A stretch of 64,000 bases of DNA from Campylobacter vicugnae (GTDB taxonomy: Bacteria > Campylobacterota > Campylobacteria > Campylobacterales > Campylobacteraceae): positions 620,001-684,000 of the forward strand of contig NZ_CP018793.1 of NCBI RefSeq assembly GCF_002139875.1. The letters run 5' to 3'. Below, in pieces: positions 6,502 to 15,361 of the stretch. Under the pieces are notes generated by a model that saw nothing but the letters and a program-made list of their open reading frames with translations, was not told the origin of the DNA and did not search any database. Every line of letters begins with the position of its first letter. The first letter of the stretch is position 1. The position numbers were made by a program, and so were the translations under genes.

Positions 6502-8334
6502 ATGGTAGAAGATAGCAAGAACCCATATCAAGATATTGATGCGGTTTCTAAGAGTATGGGCGTACCGCCGGAGTATCTTGATTTTGATATCTTAGAGATC
6601 TTTACTAGCTATAAAACTAACCCGCAAGCTGAATTTACCCCAGTACAAGATGGAGATATATTTGATGATGATGAATTCTTTTTAGATGAGAATTTATCTA
6701 TTATGCAGACCTATAAGGTTAAATTTTACGATATTAGAAAAGATATTAGACCACACCTTCCTAAAGTTACTTTAGGGACAAATAAAAACTCTACTAAAAT
6801 AGCAGTTACTATAAAAGAAGATGCTTTGGCTAGATATACTCCAATGTTTGAAAAAGAGCTTATAAATACAATATATAAAAAGATGCTAAAGGCTGGATTT
6901 TTAATAGGTTTAAGAGAAAAAGATTTTAAAAAGAAAATATCAAAACTAACATCAATGCTAAGAATTAAAGAGATAATAGACAAGCCAGAGACTATTATAG
7001 TAGCTACAGGAATTGAGCCGGTTTTGCCTATAGATGATAAGCTACTAATATATTATAAAAATAGCGAAGAGGTAGGCGAAGATAAAGGTAAGAGTAGAAA
7101 TGATATCGATAGAGGATTTTTAAGTAGTGTTTTAGAGGGTGATTTGATAATGGAGTATATCAAGCCAAAAACTGGCACCCATGGACGCAACTTAAAGGGT
7201 GATTTAATTCCAGTAATTGAGCCAAAAACTAGCCAAGAGACTCAAATTACAGTAAGTCCAAATATTCAAGTAGAAGAGGGTGAAGATAATATCAAATATA
7301 TAGCTCTTAAAAGTGGCTATGTTAGCGAAGAAAATAATAAATATGATATAAAAGAGGAGCTAGAAGTAGGTGCTGTAAATTTAAAATCTACTGGCTCAAT
7401 TACTACAAGCTTAGATTCAGATGTTAAGATAAATATTAAAGAGAATAACTATTTAAAAGATGCCATAGGTAGCGGAATGAAGGTAGAAACTAGCGAGGTT
7501 AGAGCTAGTGGCAATGTGGCTAAAGATGCAGTCATTAAAGCCAAAACTGTAGTTATAGAGGGCAACACTCACGCCCAGTCAAAAATATATGCACAAAATG
7601 TAACTATATCTTTGCATATGGGATATTTAGAGTGCGATGAGGCTCATATAGATAGATTAGAAGGTGGTAAAGTAAGAGCTAAAATAGTGCATTTAAACCG
7701 AGTTTTGGGTGGAGATATAGAAGCTGAAGAGGTGCATATTCAAATTTTGCATTCTAACTCAACTATAAAGGCCTCTTCATTAATAAGCATAGATGAGCTA
7801 AAAGGTGATAATAATAGATTGATAATAGATGTAAATAGTATCCTTGATGAAAAGGGCGATGTGACAGAACATCATCAAAAAATGAAAGCCTTAGAAGAGG
7901 AGTTAAAAACTCTACCAAAAGAGCTAGAGCATAAAAGAAACATAATAGATAGCAATAAAAACTCTATAAATATGATAAAAAATAGATTAGTAGAGATGAG
8001 ACAAGAAGGAATAACCCCGCCAGCTGCGTTCTTAAAAAAACTAAAAGATTTTCAAGGTTTAGTAACAGAGTATAATCAAATTTTAAAAAGTATAAATTCC
8101 AAGCAGATGGAGCTAGCTACATTAAAAGATGAGTTAGTAGGTATGGAGAGTATAATCTTTGATGCTAAAATCATAAATAAAGACCGATGGACTGAGCTAA
8201 ATGAGGTTAAATTTAGGCTTATTGAACCGCCAGTAGATGTGACATATAGCACTAAAGAAAATGAGATAGCAAGAGTAATGTCTTTAAAAGCTGGAATAAA
8301 TGGATATGAGATAAAAAGGTCAAACGAGATATGA
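6502..8334 (+). CDS. FapA/DUF342 family protein
   Basis: A 610-residue cytoplasmic protein of the DUF342/FapA family (flagellar assembly protein A). The centre (about residues 225-420) holds the DUF342 region, including PKTGTHGRNLKGDLIP and repeating beta-helix-like turns (VKIKENNYLKDAIGSG, VIKAKTVVIEGNTHAQSKIY, AHIDRLEGGKVRAKIVHLNR). A charged coiled coil follows at about 455-560. In Vibrio, FapA recruits a glucose-PTS protein to place the polar flagellum; a flagellar role here is inferred from family and from a sigma-54-like promoter. The stop overlaps the ruvA start (ATGA, 8331-8334). Confidence 0.8.
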   Translation: MVEDSKNPYQDIDAVSKSMGVPPEYLDFDILEIFTSYKTNPQAEFTPVQDGDIFDDDEFFLDENLSIMQTYKVKFYDIRKDIRPHLPKVTLGTNKNSTKIAVTIKEDALARYTPMFEKELINTIYKKMLKAGFLIGLREKDFKKKISKLTSMLRIKEIIDKPETIIVATGIEPVLPIDDKLLIYYKNSEEVGEDKGKSRNDIDRGFLSSVLEGDLIMEYIKPKTGTHGRNLKGDLIPVIEPKTSQETQITVSPNIQVEEGEDNIKYIALKSGYVSEENNKYDIKEELEVGAVNLKSTGSITTSLDSDVKINIKENNYLKDAIGSGMKVETSEVRASGNVAKDAVIKAKTVVIEGNTHAQSKIYAQNVTISLHMGYLECDEAHIDRLEGGKVRAKIVHLNRVLGGDIEAEEVHIQILHSNSTIKASSLISIDELKGDNNRLIIDVNSILDEKGDVTEHHQKMKALEEELKTLPKELEHKRNIIDSNKNSINMIKNRLVEMRQEGITPPAAFLKKLKDFQGLVTEYNQILKSINSKQMELATLKDELVGMESIIFDAKIINKDRWTELNEVKFRLIEPPVDVTYSTKENEIARVMSLKAGINGYEIKRSNEI

Positions 8335-8882
8335 TAAAAGCAATTGAGGGATTAATAACTAAAAAAGATCCAACATCAATCTGGATAAAATGTGCTGGTA
8401 TTACATATGGGGTAAATATCTCACTATTTACTAGTGCTTCGTTGCAAAAGGGAGATAGTGTAGAGCTATTTATAACGCAAATTATCAGAGAGGATGCAAA
8501 TCTATTATATGGATTTTTAAAAGAGAGTGAGCAGAGAATTTTTGAGCTACTTTTAAAAGTCAATGGAATTGGAGCATCTACTGCGATGGCCGTGTGTTCT
8601 TCTCTTAGTCCAGATGAGTTTAGCTCAGCAGTGATAAATGGTGATGATGGGGTTTTAAAACGAGTACCAGGAATTGGCCCAAAAACTGCAAGAACACTAA
8701 TAGCTCAGCTAAGCGATGCTAAACTAGGTGAGATAAGTAGCGCAAATAGTGCTAGTAATGAGGCATTTATGGCACTTGAGAGTTTAGGATTTAAACGAGA
8801 TAAGATTAGTGCTGCACTAGCTAAATGCTCTAGTAATGATACGCCATCTTTAATCAAAGAGGCGCTTAAAATATTGGCTTAA
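8331..8882 (+). CDS. ruvA: Holliday junction branch-migration protein RuvA
   Basis: Binds four-way DNA junctions as a tetramer and loads the RuvB motor during recombination. The 183 residues show an N-terminal OB fold (1-62), two helix-hairpin-helix motifs (LLKVNGIGASTAMAV and LKRVPGIGPKTARTLI, about residues 70-125), and a C-terminal three-helix domain ending LIKEALKILA. Length and order are normal. It is coupled to the FapA-like gene by an ATGA overlap and is followed 9 bases later by ddl. The same order, FapA-like, ruvA, ddl, occurs in C. jejuni (Cj0800c to Cj0798c, from memory). Confidence 0.95.
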   Translation: MIKAIEGLITKKDPTSIWIKCAGITYGVNISLFTSASLQKGDSVELFITQIIREDANLLYGFLKESEQRIFELLLKVNGIGASTAMAVCSSLSPDEFSSAVINGDDGVLKRVPGIGPKTARTLIAQLSDAKLGEISSANSASNEAFMALESLGFKRDKISAALAKCSSNDTPSLIKEALKILA

Positions 8883-8891
8883 AGGATAGTG

Positions 8892-9929
8892 ATGAATTAT
8901 GGTATAGTTTTTGGTGGGGCAAGCTGGGAGCATGAGATTAGCATAGTCTCGGCCATAGCAATAAAAAAGGCCTTAAAGGCAAATTTAAAATTTATATTTG
9001 TAGATGCTAATAGGGATTTTTATCTGATTGAACCTGGTGATATGAGAGCAAATTTTTTTAGCTCACAAAAGTATAAAAAATGCAAAAAACTCTATTTAAA
9101 AGAGGGTGGCTTTGTTACGCATGGTATATTTGGAGTTAAGGGTATTGATGTTGATTGCTATATAAATTTAATCCATGGATGCGATGGCGAAGATGGTAAA
9201 ATAGCTGGGATGTTTGAGTTTTACTCGCTTAAGTTTATTGGACCAAGACTTGAAGCTAGTGTGATGAGTTACTCAAAGGTTTTAACTAAATTTTTAGCAT
9301 TAAAATGTTCAGTTAAAACGCTTGATTATGAGGTAATAACCAAAAATCAAAAGCCAAATTTGACTCTGCCTTATATCTTAAAACCATCACATCTTGGAAG
9401 CAGCATAGGTGTAAGTGTAGTAAATAATCTTGATGAGCTTGATTATGCTTTAGATGTGGGATTTGAATTTGATAATGAGATATTGGTTGAGCCATTTGTA
9501 GATGGTGTTAGGGAATTTAATCTAGCTGGATTTAAGGGTGCCAAAGGGCTAGAACTATCTATGATAGAAGAGCCAAAAAAGGGTAAAATGCTAGATTTTA
9601 AGCAAAAATATATGAGTTTTACAAGTTCTAGCTCAGTAGAAGCTGATCTAAGTGATGAGATAAAAAATAAGATAAAAGATGCTTTTGATAGAATTTATAC
9701 AGGCGGTAGATTTGATGGAGCACTTATTAGATGTGATTTTTTTGTAATTGGCGATGAGGTCTATCTAAATGAGATAAATCCAAACCCAGGAAGCTTGGCA
9801 AACTATCTATTTAGCGACTTTACAGGCTCTATAAATCGTCTAGCAAATAGTATAAAAGTTGAGAAAAAAATCCATGTTGATTATAAATACATTCACTCTA
9901 TTACGAGTAATAAAGGCAAACTAGCCTAA
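8892..9929 (+). CDS. ddl: D-alanine--D-alanine ligase
   Basis: ATP-grasp enzyme that joins two D-alanines for peptidoglycan side chains; its product is consumed by MurF, encoded 1 kb downstream. Visible signatures are the N-terminal GGASWEHEISIVSA, the ATP-binding PYILKPSHLGSSIGV (about residues 158-172), and the C-terminal LIRCDFF ... EINPNPGS. The 345 residues are typical for Campylobacterota. I prefer ATG at 8892, five bases after AGGA; the GTG one codon earlier would be too close. A clear hairpin terminator follows. Confidence 0.95.
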   Translation: MNYGIVFGGASWEHEISIVSAIAIKKALKANLKFIFVDANRDFYLIEPGDMRANFFSSQKYKKCKKLYLKEGGFVTHGIFGVKGIDVDCYINLIHGCDGEDGKIAGMFEFYSLKFIGPRLEASVMSYSKVLTKFLALKCSVKTLDYEVITKNQKPNLTLPYILKPSHLGSSIGVSVVNNLDELDYALDVGFEFDNEILVEPFVDGVREFNLAGFKGAKGLELSMIEEPKKGKMLDFKQKYMSFTSSSSVEADLSDEIKNKIKDAFDRIYTGGRFDGALIRCDFFVIGDEVYLNEINPNPGSLANYLFSDFTGSINRLANSIKVEKKIHVDYKYIHSITSNKGKLA

Positions 9930-9936
9930 ACTTATT

Positions 9937-9968
9937 AAAAGAGCCTTATGATTTTAGGCTCTTTTTAT
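9937..9968 (+). terminator. Rho-independent terminator after ddl
   Basis: AAAAGAGCC (9937-9945) pairs with GGCTCTTTT (9957-9965) across an 11-base loop and runs into a T-rich tail. It closes the FapA-like/ruvA/ddl unit and isolates the next gene, which has its own promoter. Confidence 0.85.
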
Positions 9969-10003
9969 TTATTTCATTTCATAGCTACTAAAGTTAAATT
10001 TAT

Positions 10004-10027
10004 GTATAATTTTATGTAAAATTATAC
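10004..10027 (+). promoter_or_regulatory. Perfect 11-bp palindrome over the promoter of the Phd/YefM-like gene
   Basis: GTATAATTTTA (10004-10014), a TG spacer, then its exact reverse complement TAAAATTATAC (10017-10027). The left arm contains the -10 hexamer TATAAT (10005-10010), so the expected transcription start lies near the dyad centre or in the right arm. The ribosome-binding site AAGGAA follows at 10030-10035. Phd/YefM antitoxins repress their own operons by binding palindromes at the promoter, so this is a strong candidate for an autoregulatory operator. Confidence 0.7.
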
Positions 10028-10040
10028 GCAAGGAATATAA

Positions 10041-10259
10041 ATGGCAAAGTTTAGCAAAGATGAGGTCTATACTGCTACGCAGGTAGTGCGAAATTTTAGT
10101 TCAATTTTAGGCGATATCTCTCAAGCTAAGATTAAACGAGCTTTCATAGTTAAAAATAATCGCTTTGAGGCTGTGCTTTTAAATATAGATGAATATGAAC
10201 GCTTAAGCGAGGCTGTAACCTTGCTAGAAGCAATTTATAATAAGAAAAAAGAGAGTTAA
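10041..10259 (+). CDS. Small Phd/YefM antitoxin-like protein without a toxin
   Basis: A 72-residue soluble protein. The layout fits the Phd/YefM fold: an N-terminal beta-alpha segment (YTATQVVRNFSSILGDI), a beta hairpin (KRAFIVKNNRFEAVLLNIDEYERL) that resembles the core phrase 'ivknGkp.avlisleeYerl', and a short C-terminal helix. That tail is shorter than the toxin-binding tail of true antitoxins. No toxin gene lies next to it; the neighbour one base downstream is an alpha/beta hydrolase. As I recall, the equivalent position in C. jejuni (Cj0797c) also holds a small gene. It may act as a solitary DNA-binding regulator of its own operon. The start follows AAGGAA by five bases. Confidence 0.72.
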   Translation: MAKFSKDEVYTATQVVRNFSSILGDISQAKIKRAFIVKNNRFEAVLLNIDEYERLSEAVTLLEAIYNKKKES

Positions 10260-10260
10260 T

Positions 10261-10983
10261 ATGGCGATAAAAGAGATAGAGTATAATGGTTTAAAATATA
10301 GATTAAGCTATGAAATTTTAGGGCAATCTAGTGGTAAAAATATGCTGATTTTACATGGTTGGGGAGCGAATAAGGAGCTAATGAAAAGAGCATTTAGCAA
10401 GCATCTTAGCAACTATAATTGCATCTATTTAGATTTGCCTGGATTTGGATTTAGTAGTGACTTGGAGATACCGCTTTGTACGAGTGATTATGCTAAGATA
10501 ACTGCTAAATTTATAGAGCTTTTAGATATTGATTTTGAGTTTATTATGGGGCATAGTTTTGGTGGCAAGATAGCTGCTCTTTTAGAACCTAAAAATTTAA
10601 TACTACTTAGTAGTGCTGGAATTATTAAGAAAAAACGATTTAGCATTAAAGTTAAGATTGCAATTTTTAAAATTTTAAAGAGAATTGGGCTTGGTAGATT
10701 TTGGAGATTTTTTGCTACAAAAGATGTGGATAATATGAGTAAGGTAATGTATGAGACGCTAAAAAATGTAGTAGATGAAGATTTTAGTTCTATTTTTGCT
10801 AAGATTAATTCAAATTCACTTATATTTTGGGGAGTTAGCGATGAGGCTACTCCACTTAGTAGTGGGCAGATGATAGCTAGACTAATTCAAAATAGTAAAT
10901 TTTATGAGCTTGAAGGCGATCACTTTTTCTTTTTAAATCATGGTGAGTTTATTGCTACAACTATATCAAAGGAGCAAAAATGA
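10261..10983 (+). CDS. Alpha/beta hydrolase
   Basis: A 240-residue cytoplasmic alpha/beta-hydrolase-fold protein. The triad is visible: nucleophile Ser99 in MGHSFGG, Asp194 in WGVSDEATP, and His221 in EGDHFFF; the oxyanion-hole HGWG is at residues 32-35. The substrate is unknown. It starts one base after the Phd/YefM-like stop and overlaps murF by four bases (ATGA, 10980-10983), so three genes probably share the palindrome-bearing promoter. This suggests a role tied to the cell envelope, but that is inference from position. Confidence 0.87.
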   Translation: MAIKEIEYNGLKYRLSYEILGQSSGKNMLILHGWGANKELMKRAFSKHLSNYNCIYLDLPGFGFSSDLEIPLCTSDYAKITAKFIELLDIDFEFIMGHSFGGKIAALLEPKNLILLSSAGIIKKKRFSIKVKIAIFKILKRIGLGRFWRFFATKDVDNMSKVMYETLKNVVDEDFSSIFAKINSNSLIFWGVSDEATPLSSGQMIARLIQNSKFYELEGDHFFFLNHGEFIATTISKEQK

Positions 10984-12401
10984 GCCTAGCTTTTATCATT
11001 TCAATTGTGGCTAAATTTGGCTTTACTATCGCTTTTGGATACTATTTAATTAGTGCTTTGCAATGGTTTAGTTATAAGATTAAAAGGGTTATTTTTCACT
11101 ATACTAAGCCAATGTGGCATATATATTTTGTTGTTTTGCCACTTGTAGCAATTGCTATTTGTCCAAATTTAATATCTTTAATCTGTATTAGTACTATTTA
11201 TATTTTAGCTACTATCTTTTGGGCGTATAAATTAGATAAAAGAGTTGTAATAACTGCTAGAGTAAAGAGATTTTTTGCTTTTTTGATTGTAGGATTTGGA
11301 CTTTTTATTTTTTGTCCTTATAGTCAAAATGGGCTATTTCATACGCTTTTTAGCGTAATATTTGCTCTTATATTTAGTGCTATTGGTGAGAAAATATTGG
11401 CTATAAGATATAAAAATAAAGCCCTTGAAAAGCTAAAATCTATGCCAAATTTAAAGATTATCTTAGTAACTGCAAGTTTTGGTAAAACTAGTATAAAAAA
11501 TTTTATTTATGATATTGCTAGTAAGGAGCTAAAGACTCACAAAACTCCACGCAGTGTAAATACTCTACTTGGAATTATTCGCGATATTAACGAAGGCTTA
11601 AGTAGTGATACAGAGCTTTATATTGTCGAAGCTGGTGCTAGACTTAGGGGCGATATAGATGAGATAGCTAAATTTATCAATCCGCAAATTGTAGTTATCG
11701 GGCAGATTGGTGGAGCGCATTTAGAGTATTTTGGCTCTATTGAAGGGGTAAGAACAACAAAGCTAGAAGCATTAAATTCAAAACGCCTAATCAAATCCAT
11801 AGCACATAGTTCTACAAATTTACAAGGTAAATCTATAATTTATGATGAGCTTGTAAGCAATATCAAAAGTAATCTTGATGGGATTGAGTTTGATATGAGA
11901 TTAGATGATGAAACTCACCACTTTAGTGCAAAATTACTAGGTGAGTTTAATAGCTATAATCTTGCTGCTGCGTTACTAGCTTCACAGGCTGCTGGTGTTA
12001 AAAATCTTAGTTTAGAGCATGTAAAAAGTATAGAGCATAGACTTCAAAGGATAGATGCTGGTGGTAAGATTATAATTGATGATAGCTTTAATGGTAATCT
12101 AAATGGAATGATAGCAAGCTATAAGCTTGTAAAAGAGTATAATGGGCGAAAAATTCTACTAACTCCAGGTATAATAGAGGGTGGAAATGGAGTAAATAGC
12201 GAGCTTTCAAAAGTGATTAATGAGGTTTTTGATATAGTAGTAATTACAAGTGCGATAAATGAATCTGAATTAAAAGAGCATTTAGATAGACCTGAGGTTA
12301 TTAGGTTGTTTGATAAGTCTAAGATGAATGAATTTTTAGCCTTGCATACTATGAGTGGGGATCTGATTTTATTTAGTAATGATGCGCCAAGTTTTATTTA
12401 A
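10980..12401 (+). CDS. murF: UDP-MurNAc-tripeptide--D-Ala-D-Ala ligase MurF, membrane-anchored form
   Basis: Adds D-Ala-D-Ala to UDP-MurNAc-tripeptide, the last cytoplasmic step of peptidoglycan precursor synthesis. The Mur-ligase ATP site is ILVTASFGKTSIKNF (about residues 161-175), followed by VEAGARLRGDIDEIAKFINP, the IGGAHLEYFGSIEG segment, and the C-terminal-domain DDSFNGN. Unusually, residues 1-140 are strongly hydrophobic with about five membrane helices, in place of the soluble substrate-binding domain of E. coli MurF. This seems normal for Campylobacter. Total length is 473. The stop overlaps the convergent pseudopilin stop by four bases. Confidence 0.9.
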   Translation: MSLAFIISIVAKFGFTIAFGYYLISALQWFSYKIKRVIFHYTKPMWHIYFVVLPLVAIAICPNLISLICISTIYILATIFWAYKLDKRVVITARVKRFFAFLIVGFGLFIFCPYSQNGLFHTLFSVIFALIFSAIGEKILAIRYKNKALEKLKSMPNLKIILVTASFGKTSIKNFIYDIASKELKTHKTPRSVNTLLGIIRDINEGLSSDTELYIVEAGARLRGDIDEIAKFINPQIVVIGQIGGAHLEYFGSIEGVRTTKLEALNSKRLIKSIAHSSTNLQGKSIIYDELVSNIKSNLDGIEFDMRLDDETHHFSAKLLGEFNSYNLAAALLASQAAGVKNLSLEHVKSIEHRLQRIDAGGKIIIDDSFNGNLNGMIASYKLVKEYNGRKILLTPGIIEGGNGVNSELSKVINEVFDIVVITSAINESELKEHLDRPEVIRLFDKSKMNEFLALHTMSGDLILFSNDAPSFI

Positions 12402-13060
12402 TTTACTTGGCACTGTTTTTGTGGATTTCCTATGGTTATTAGTCCAGTAATTGGAGTAATGTTTATATAGATACACTCTTTATTTTTATGTGTTAAACGA
12501 ATTTGGCAGATAGAAGTAATTAAATTTTGAGTTGAATTTGCAGAGCTTTTTGGATTGCCTTTATATGGTCTTCCTAGATTATCAAAACTAATTCTTGTTG
12601 AATTATAGTGGCTACATCCACCTAAAAGCTCTATATCTTTTATATTAAATTTACTCATTAAATCTAGCTCATCAGTTGGTTTTATCGTGCTGATACCTGC
12701 GTGTGAGACTGTAAGAACTTTAGTTGGATTTAGTGGATTTTTTGCTACTTCGTAGCCATCAGGACTTCCGCTATATCCTCCACTATCACTAAATATTGCA
12801 TAGTGTAATACGCTTTTGCTATCAACTGTTTTAATAAAATATATCTGCCATCTGCCTTTAAACCAGTTTTTATCTTCTGGGTTAAATTTATCATCTATAA
12901 GCGCTAGATATTGTGTATATTTTATATGCGTTGCAACTTGGTTAGCGGCTCTTAGTAGTTCGTCATTTTTGAAATTTATAACTATTATAGATAGAATTAT
13001 TCCAATAATAATCATAACAAGAACAAGCTCAAAAACGCTAAAAGCTCTTATTTTTTGCAT
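12398..13060 (-). CDS. Type IV pilin-like/pseudopilin protein
   Basis: A 220-residue protein with a class III (prepilin) signal: after the short basic leader MQKIRA, the mature end would be FSVFELVLVMIIIGIILSII, with Phe at +1 and Glu at +5, the pattern cut by PilD-type peptidase. The rest is a predicted periplasmic globular domain with several Cys residues (GGCSHYN, ITSICQIRL, KNKECIYI, KQCQVN), which may form disulfides. Campylobacters use a type II-like system with pseudopilins for DNA uptake, so a competence role is plausible. It overlaps the GT39-like gene by 13 bases and ends a five-gene minus-strand chain. Confidence 0.8.
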   Translation of the reverse strand: MQKIRAFSVFELVLVMIIIGIILSIIVINFKNDELLRAANQVATHIKYTQYLALIDDKFNPEDKNWFKGRWQIYFIKTVDSKSVLHYAIFSDSGGYSGSPDGYEVAKNPLNPTKVLTVSHAGISTIKPTDELDLMSKFNIKDIELLGGCSHYNSTRISFDNLGRPYKGNPKSSANSTQNLITSICQIRLTHKNKECIYINITPITGLITIGNPQKQCQVN

Positions 13061-14232
13061 AGATAAAATGTCGCAATGGTTTTATCAAATTTAGATATTT
13101 TGATAGTTTGACAAGATTTTTGTTGTTTTTGGCTTAGGGTATAGCTACCACCACTTTCTATGCCATAAAATTTAAGTCTAATAGCTAAGGCTGAATTGGT
13201 AGTAATTTTATTAATTTTTCTGTTTTTTAGCTCATTGGCTAGCTCTTTTGCTATATCATATTTGTAGGCAAAATGATGGCTAGGCTTATCTAAAAAGAGA
13301 TATAAATATTGATGAAATATAATGGTTAAACTATTTATAGCCAAGATAGCCAAAACAATAATAGTAATAATTTTGTGTATGGTTCTAAAGCGAGGAAGTC
13401 TTGAGCGATATGAGGTAAAAAATACACGCACCATAACTGGCACAAAAATTACACAAAATGGCAAAAATATCTCTAAATCAACCCTTTGACGCATAGAAAG
13501 CAACATACAAACGCCAATTGCAGTAGTGCTAATAAACCATAAAAAAGTCTTTTTCTCTTTAATGCAAATTCTATATAAAGTATAGATAAAATAGATAAAA
13601 AGTAAAGGTGAAAAAACAGCTGCAAATATAGCCATAGAATCTAAGAAATATCCACGCGGTTTGCCGCTAGCCTCAAGGCCATTTAGATAATACCAGGCTA
13701 TACAACATAATATACCAAGGAGTGCCATTTTTTTATCTCTATTAAATATTCCAAATAGCATAATTGCAAGATATAGAGCAATAAATGGCTCACTAAATAG
13801 CATTGTAATAGCTAATGTTACACCCATTAAAGCTTTTTGAGAACGCTGTTCTAAAAATATAATAATAAGTGTAAAAAATATAGCAATAGTAGCTTGAGAG
13901 ATTATCAATGCACTAACTAAAACTCCAGGTAAAAACATATATAAAATTGATGTTATTACACAATCGCTTTGGCGTTTTAATATTTTAAGTGAGATGGCAT
14001 ATATTAAGAGTGAATTAGCAATATGCAAGATTAAAAATATAGCTCTAAGACAAACCTCGCTACTGCCAAATATGGAGCTAATATATCTTAGCATTAGACC
14101 TAAATTTGAGTTACTATAATAGATTTGTGCTTCATAATAGCTAATGCTTAATCCACTCATACTAAAGATTAAAAGAGCTGAGTTTAAAGCTAGGGCTATA
14201 AAAAGCCAAAATAGATTAAGCCTTGATATCAC
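13048..14232 (-). CDS. GT39-like membrane glycosyltransferase
   Basis: A 394-residue polytopic membrane protein with about 10 helices. The first periplasmic loop carries an acidic residue in SISYYEAQIYY, matching the catalytic-loop position of GT39/ArnT/PMT enzymes that transfer sugars from polyprenyl phosphates on the periplasmic side, and the region after it (FGSSEVCLRAIFLILHIAN) fits that fold. The acceptor is unknown. It overlaps the pseudopilin by 13 bases, which raises the possibility that the pilin-like protein or a co-exported protein is its target; this is speculation. Its start overlaps the upstream MFS gene by 17 bases. Confidence 0.68.
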   Translation of the reverse strand: MISRLNLFWLFIALALNSALLIFSMSGLSISYYEAQIYYSNSNLGLMLRYISSIFGSSEVCLRAIFLILHIANSLLIYAISLKILKRQSDCVITSILYMFLPGVLVSALIISQATIAIFFTLIIIFLEQRSQKALMGVTLAITMLFSEPFIALYLAIMLFGIFNRDKKMALLGILCCIAWYYLNGLEASGKPRGYFLDSMAIFAAVFSPLLFIYFIYTLYRICIKEKKTFLWFISTTAIGVCMLLSMRQRVDLEIFLPFCVIFVPVMVRVFFTSYRSRLPRFRTIHKIITIIVLAILAINSLTIIFHQYLYLFLDKPSHHFAYKYDIAKELANELKNRKINKITTNSALAIRLKFYGIESGGSYTLSQKQQKSCQTIKISKFDKTIATFYLCKK

Positions 14233-15361
14233 GAATCACCAAAATAAAAATTAATGAAATAAAGCTAATAACGCTAAGAAACCACAAAAATGCACTCCAA
14301 CCAAAAGGCATATAAATAAGTCCAGGGATAAAGCTACCAAGCGCTCCGCCAAAGTAGTAAAAGCTCACATATAACCCATTTGAGATTCCTTTATGCGTTG
14401 TAGCCATCTTATTTACAAATCCACTAGCAATAGAGTGGGCTATAAAATTTCCAAGGCAAAAGACTACCATTGCTACAAAAATAAGTCCAAAACTCTCGAT
14501 CCTAAAAATTTGAATAGCAATGATAAGGGTTATGATTCCAGCTATTATAGCAGTTATTGGACTGCGAAATAGAGCTGTAATTTTTTTAGTATTAAATGCA
14601 ACTAAAACACCAATTAAATAGCCAATATATAGCATTCCAGCCTTTGATGAATTATAATTTTCATCAATTCTAGCTAGTTCAAATGGGATAAAGTTAAGCA
14701 TCGCTTGAAATGTAAAAAATATCCCAAAAATCATTAAAAATATATAAAGATTATGACGAAGCTTTAGAGTATGGATTATATCTATTAATCGTGGTTTTAG
14801 ATAGCTAGCTTTGATATTTTGGCTAAATTTAAGTAGTAAAATTGAAGCAAAAATAGCAACGCAGCCAATAATAAAGAAAAATGGTCTCCAGCCAAATATA
14901 TCTGTAAAAAATCCACTTAATGCTCGCCCCATAAATCCACCAATAATAGTAACTCCAATATATATACCAATAGCACTTGCTACATTATCTTTTGATGAAA
15001 TTTGACTTATATAGCTCATTATTCCAGTTAGCACAGCAGGGATTAGTAACCCTTGAAATCCTCTAATATTTAATAATAAAAAGTATGAATTAGCAAAGCT
15101 AAAAATAATCTCGCTAATACCAAGAAGTAAAAATGCTACGACTAAGATATTTTTAATAGCAATTTTTTCAAGTAGATAGCCATAAAATATTCCAGCAAAT
15201 GCTAGTGGAGTCATTATTGCAGTAGTAAATAGAGCAGCTTGAGTTTTAGATATACCAAGTTCGCTTTCAAATATAGGACCAATTGGTTGGGTTGCATAAA
15301 GAATACATAGTGTAAGTCCTGTGCAAAAATAGTATATTAAAATCTCAGCTCGCATAATCAT
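14216..15361 (-). CDS. MFS transporter
   Basis: A 381-residue major facilitator superfamily carrier with about 12 helices. The N-terminal half has LELGISKTQAALFTTAIMTP-like spacing typical of the DHA1/YnfM-like exporters, the loop-2 motif is degenerate (GYLLEKIAIKN), and the motif GRALSGFFTDIFGWRPFFF near residue 145 corresponds to the MFS antiporter motif C region and following loop. The substrate is unknown. It begins directly after the phosphoribosyltransferase stop (TAG then ATG) with a second possible ATG at 15355, and overlaps the GT39-like gene downstream. Confidence 0.82.
   Translation of the reverse strand: MIMRAEILIYYFCTGLTLCILYATQPIGPIFESELGISKTQAALFTTAIMTPLAFAGIFYGYLLEKIAIKNILVVAFLLLGISEIIFSFANSYFLLLNIRGFQGLLIPAVLTGIMSYISQISSKDNVASAIGIYIGVTIIGGFMGRALSGFFTDIFGWRPFFFIIGCVAIFASILLLKFSQNIKASYLKPRLIDIIHTLKLRHNLYIFLMIFGIFFTFQAMLNFIPFELARIDENYNSSKAGMLYIGYLIGVLVAFNTKKITALFRSPITAIIAGIITLIIAIQIFRIESFGLIFVAMVVFCLGNFIAHSIASGFVNKMATTHKGISNGLYVSFYYFGGALGSFIPGLIYMPFGWSAFLWFLSVISFISLIFILVIRDIKA

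Noticed and set aside
10041-10983. A toxin-antitoxin pair formed by the Phd/YefM-like gene and its neighbour
   Set aside because: The neighbour has a complete Ser-Asp-His hydrolase triad and is far larger than Doc, YoeB or similar toxins.
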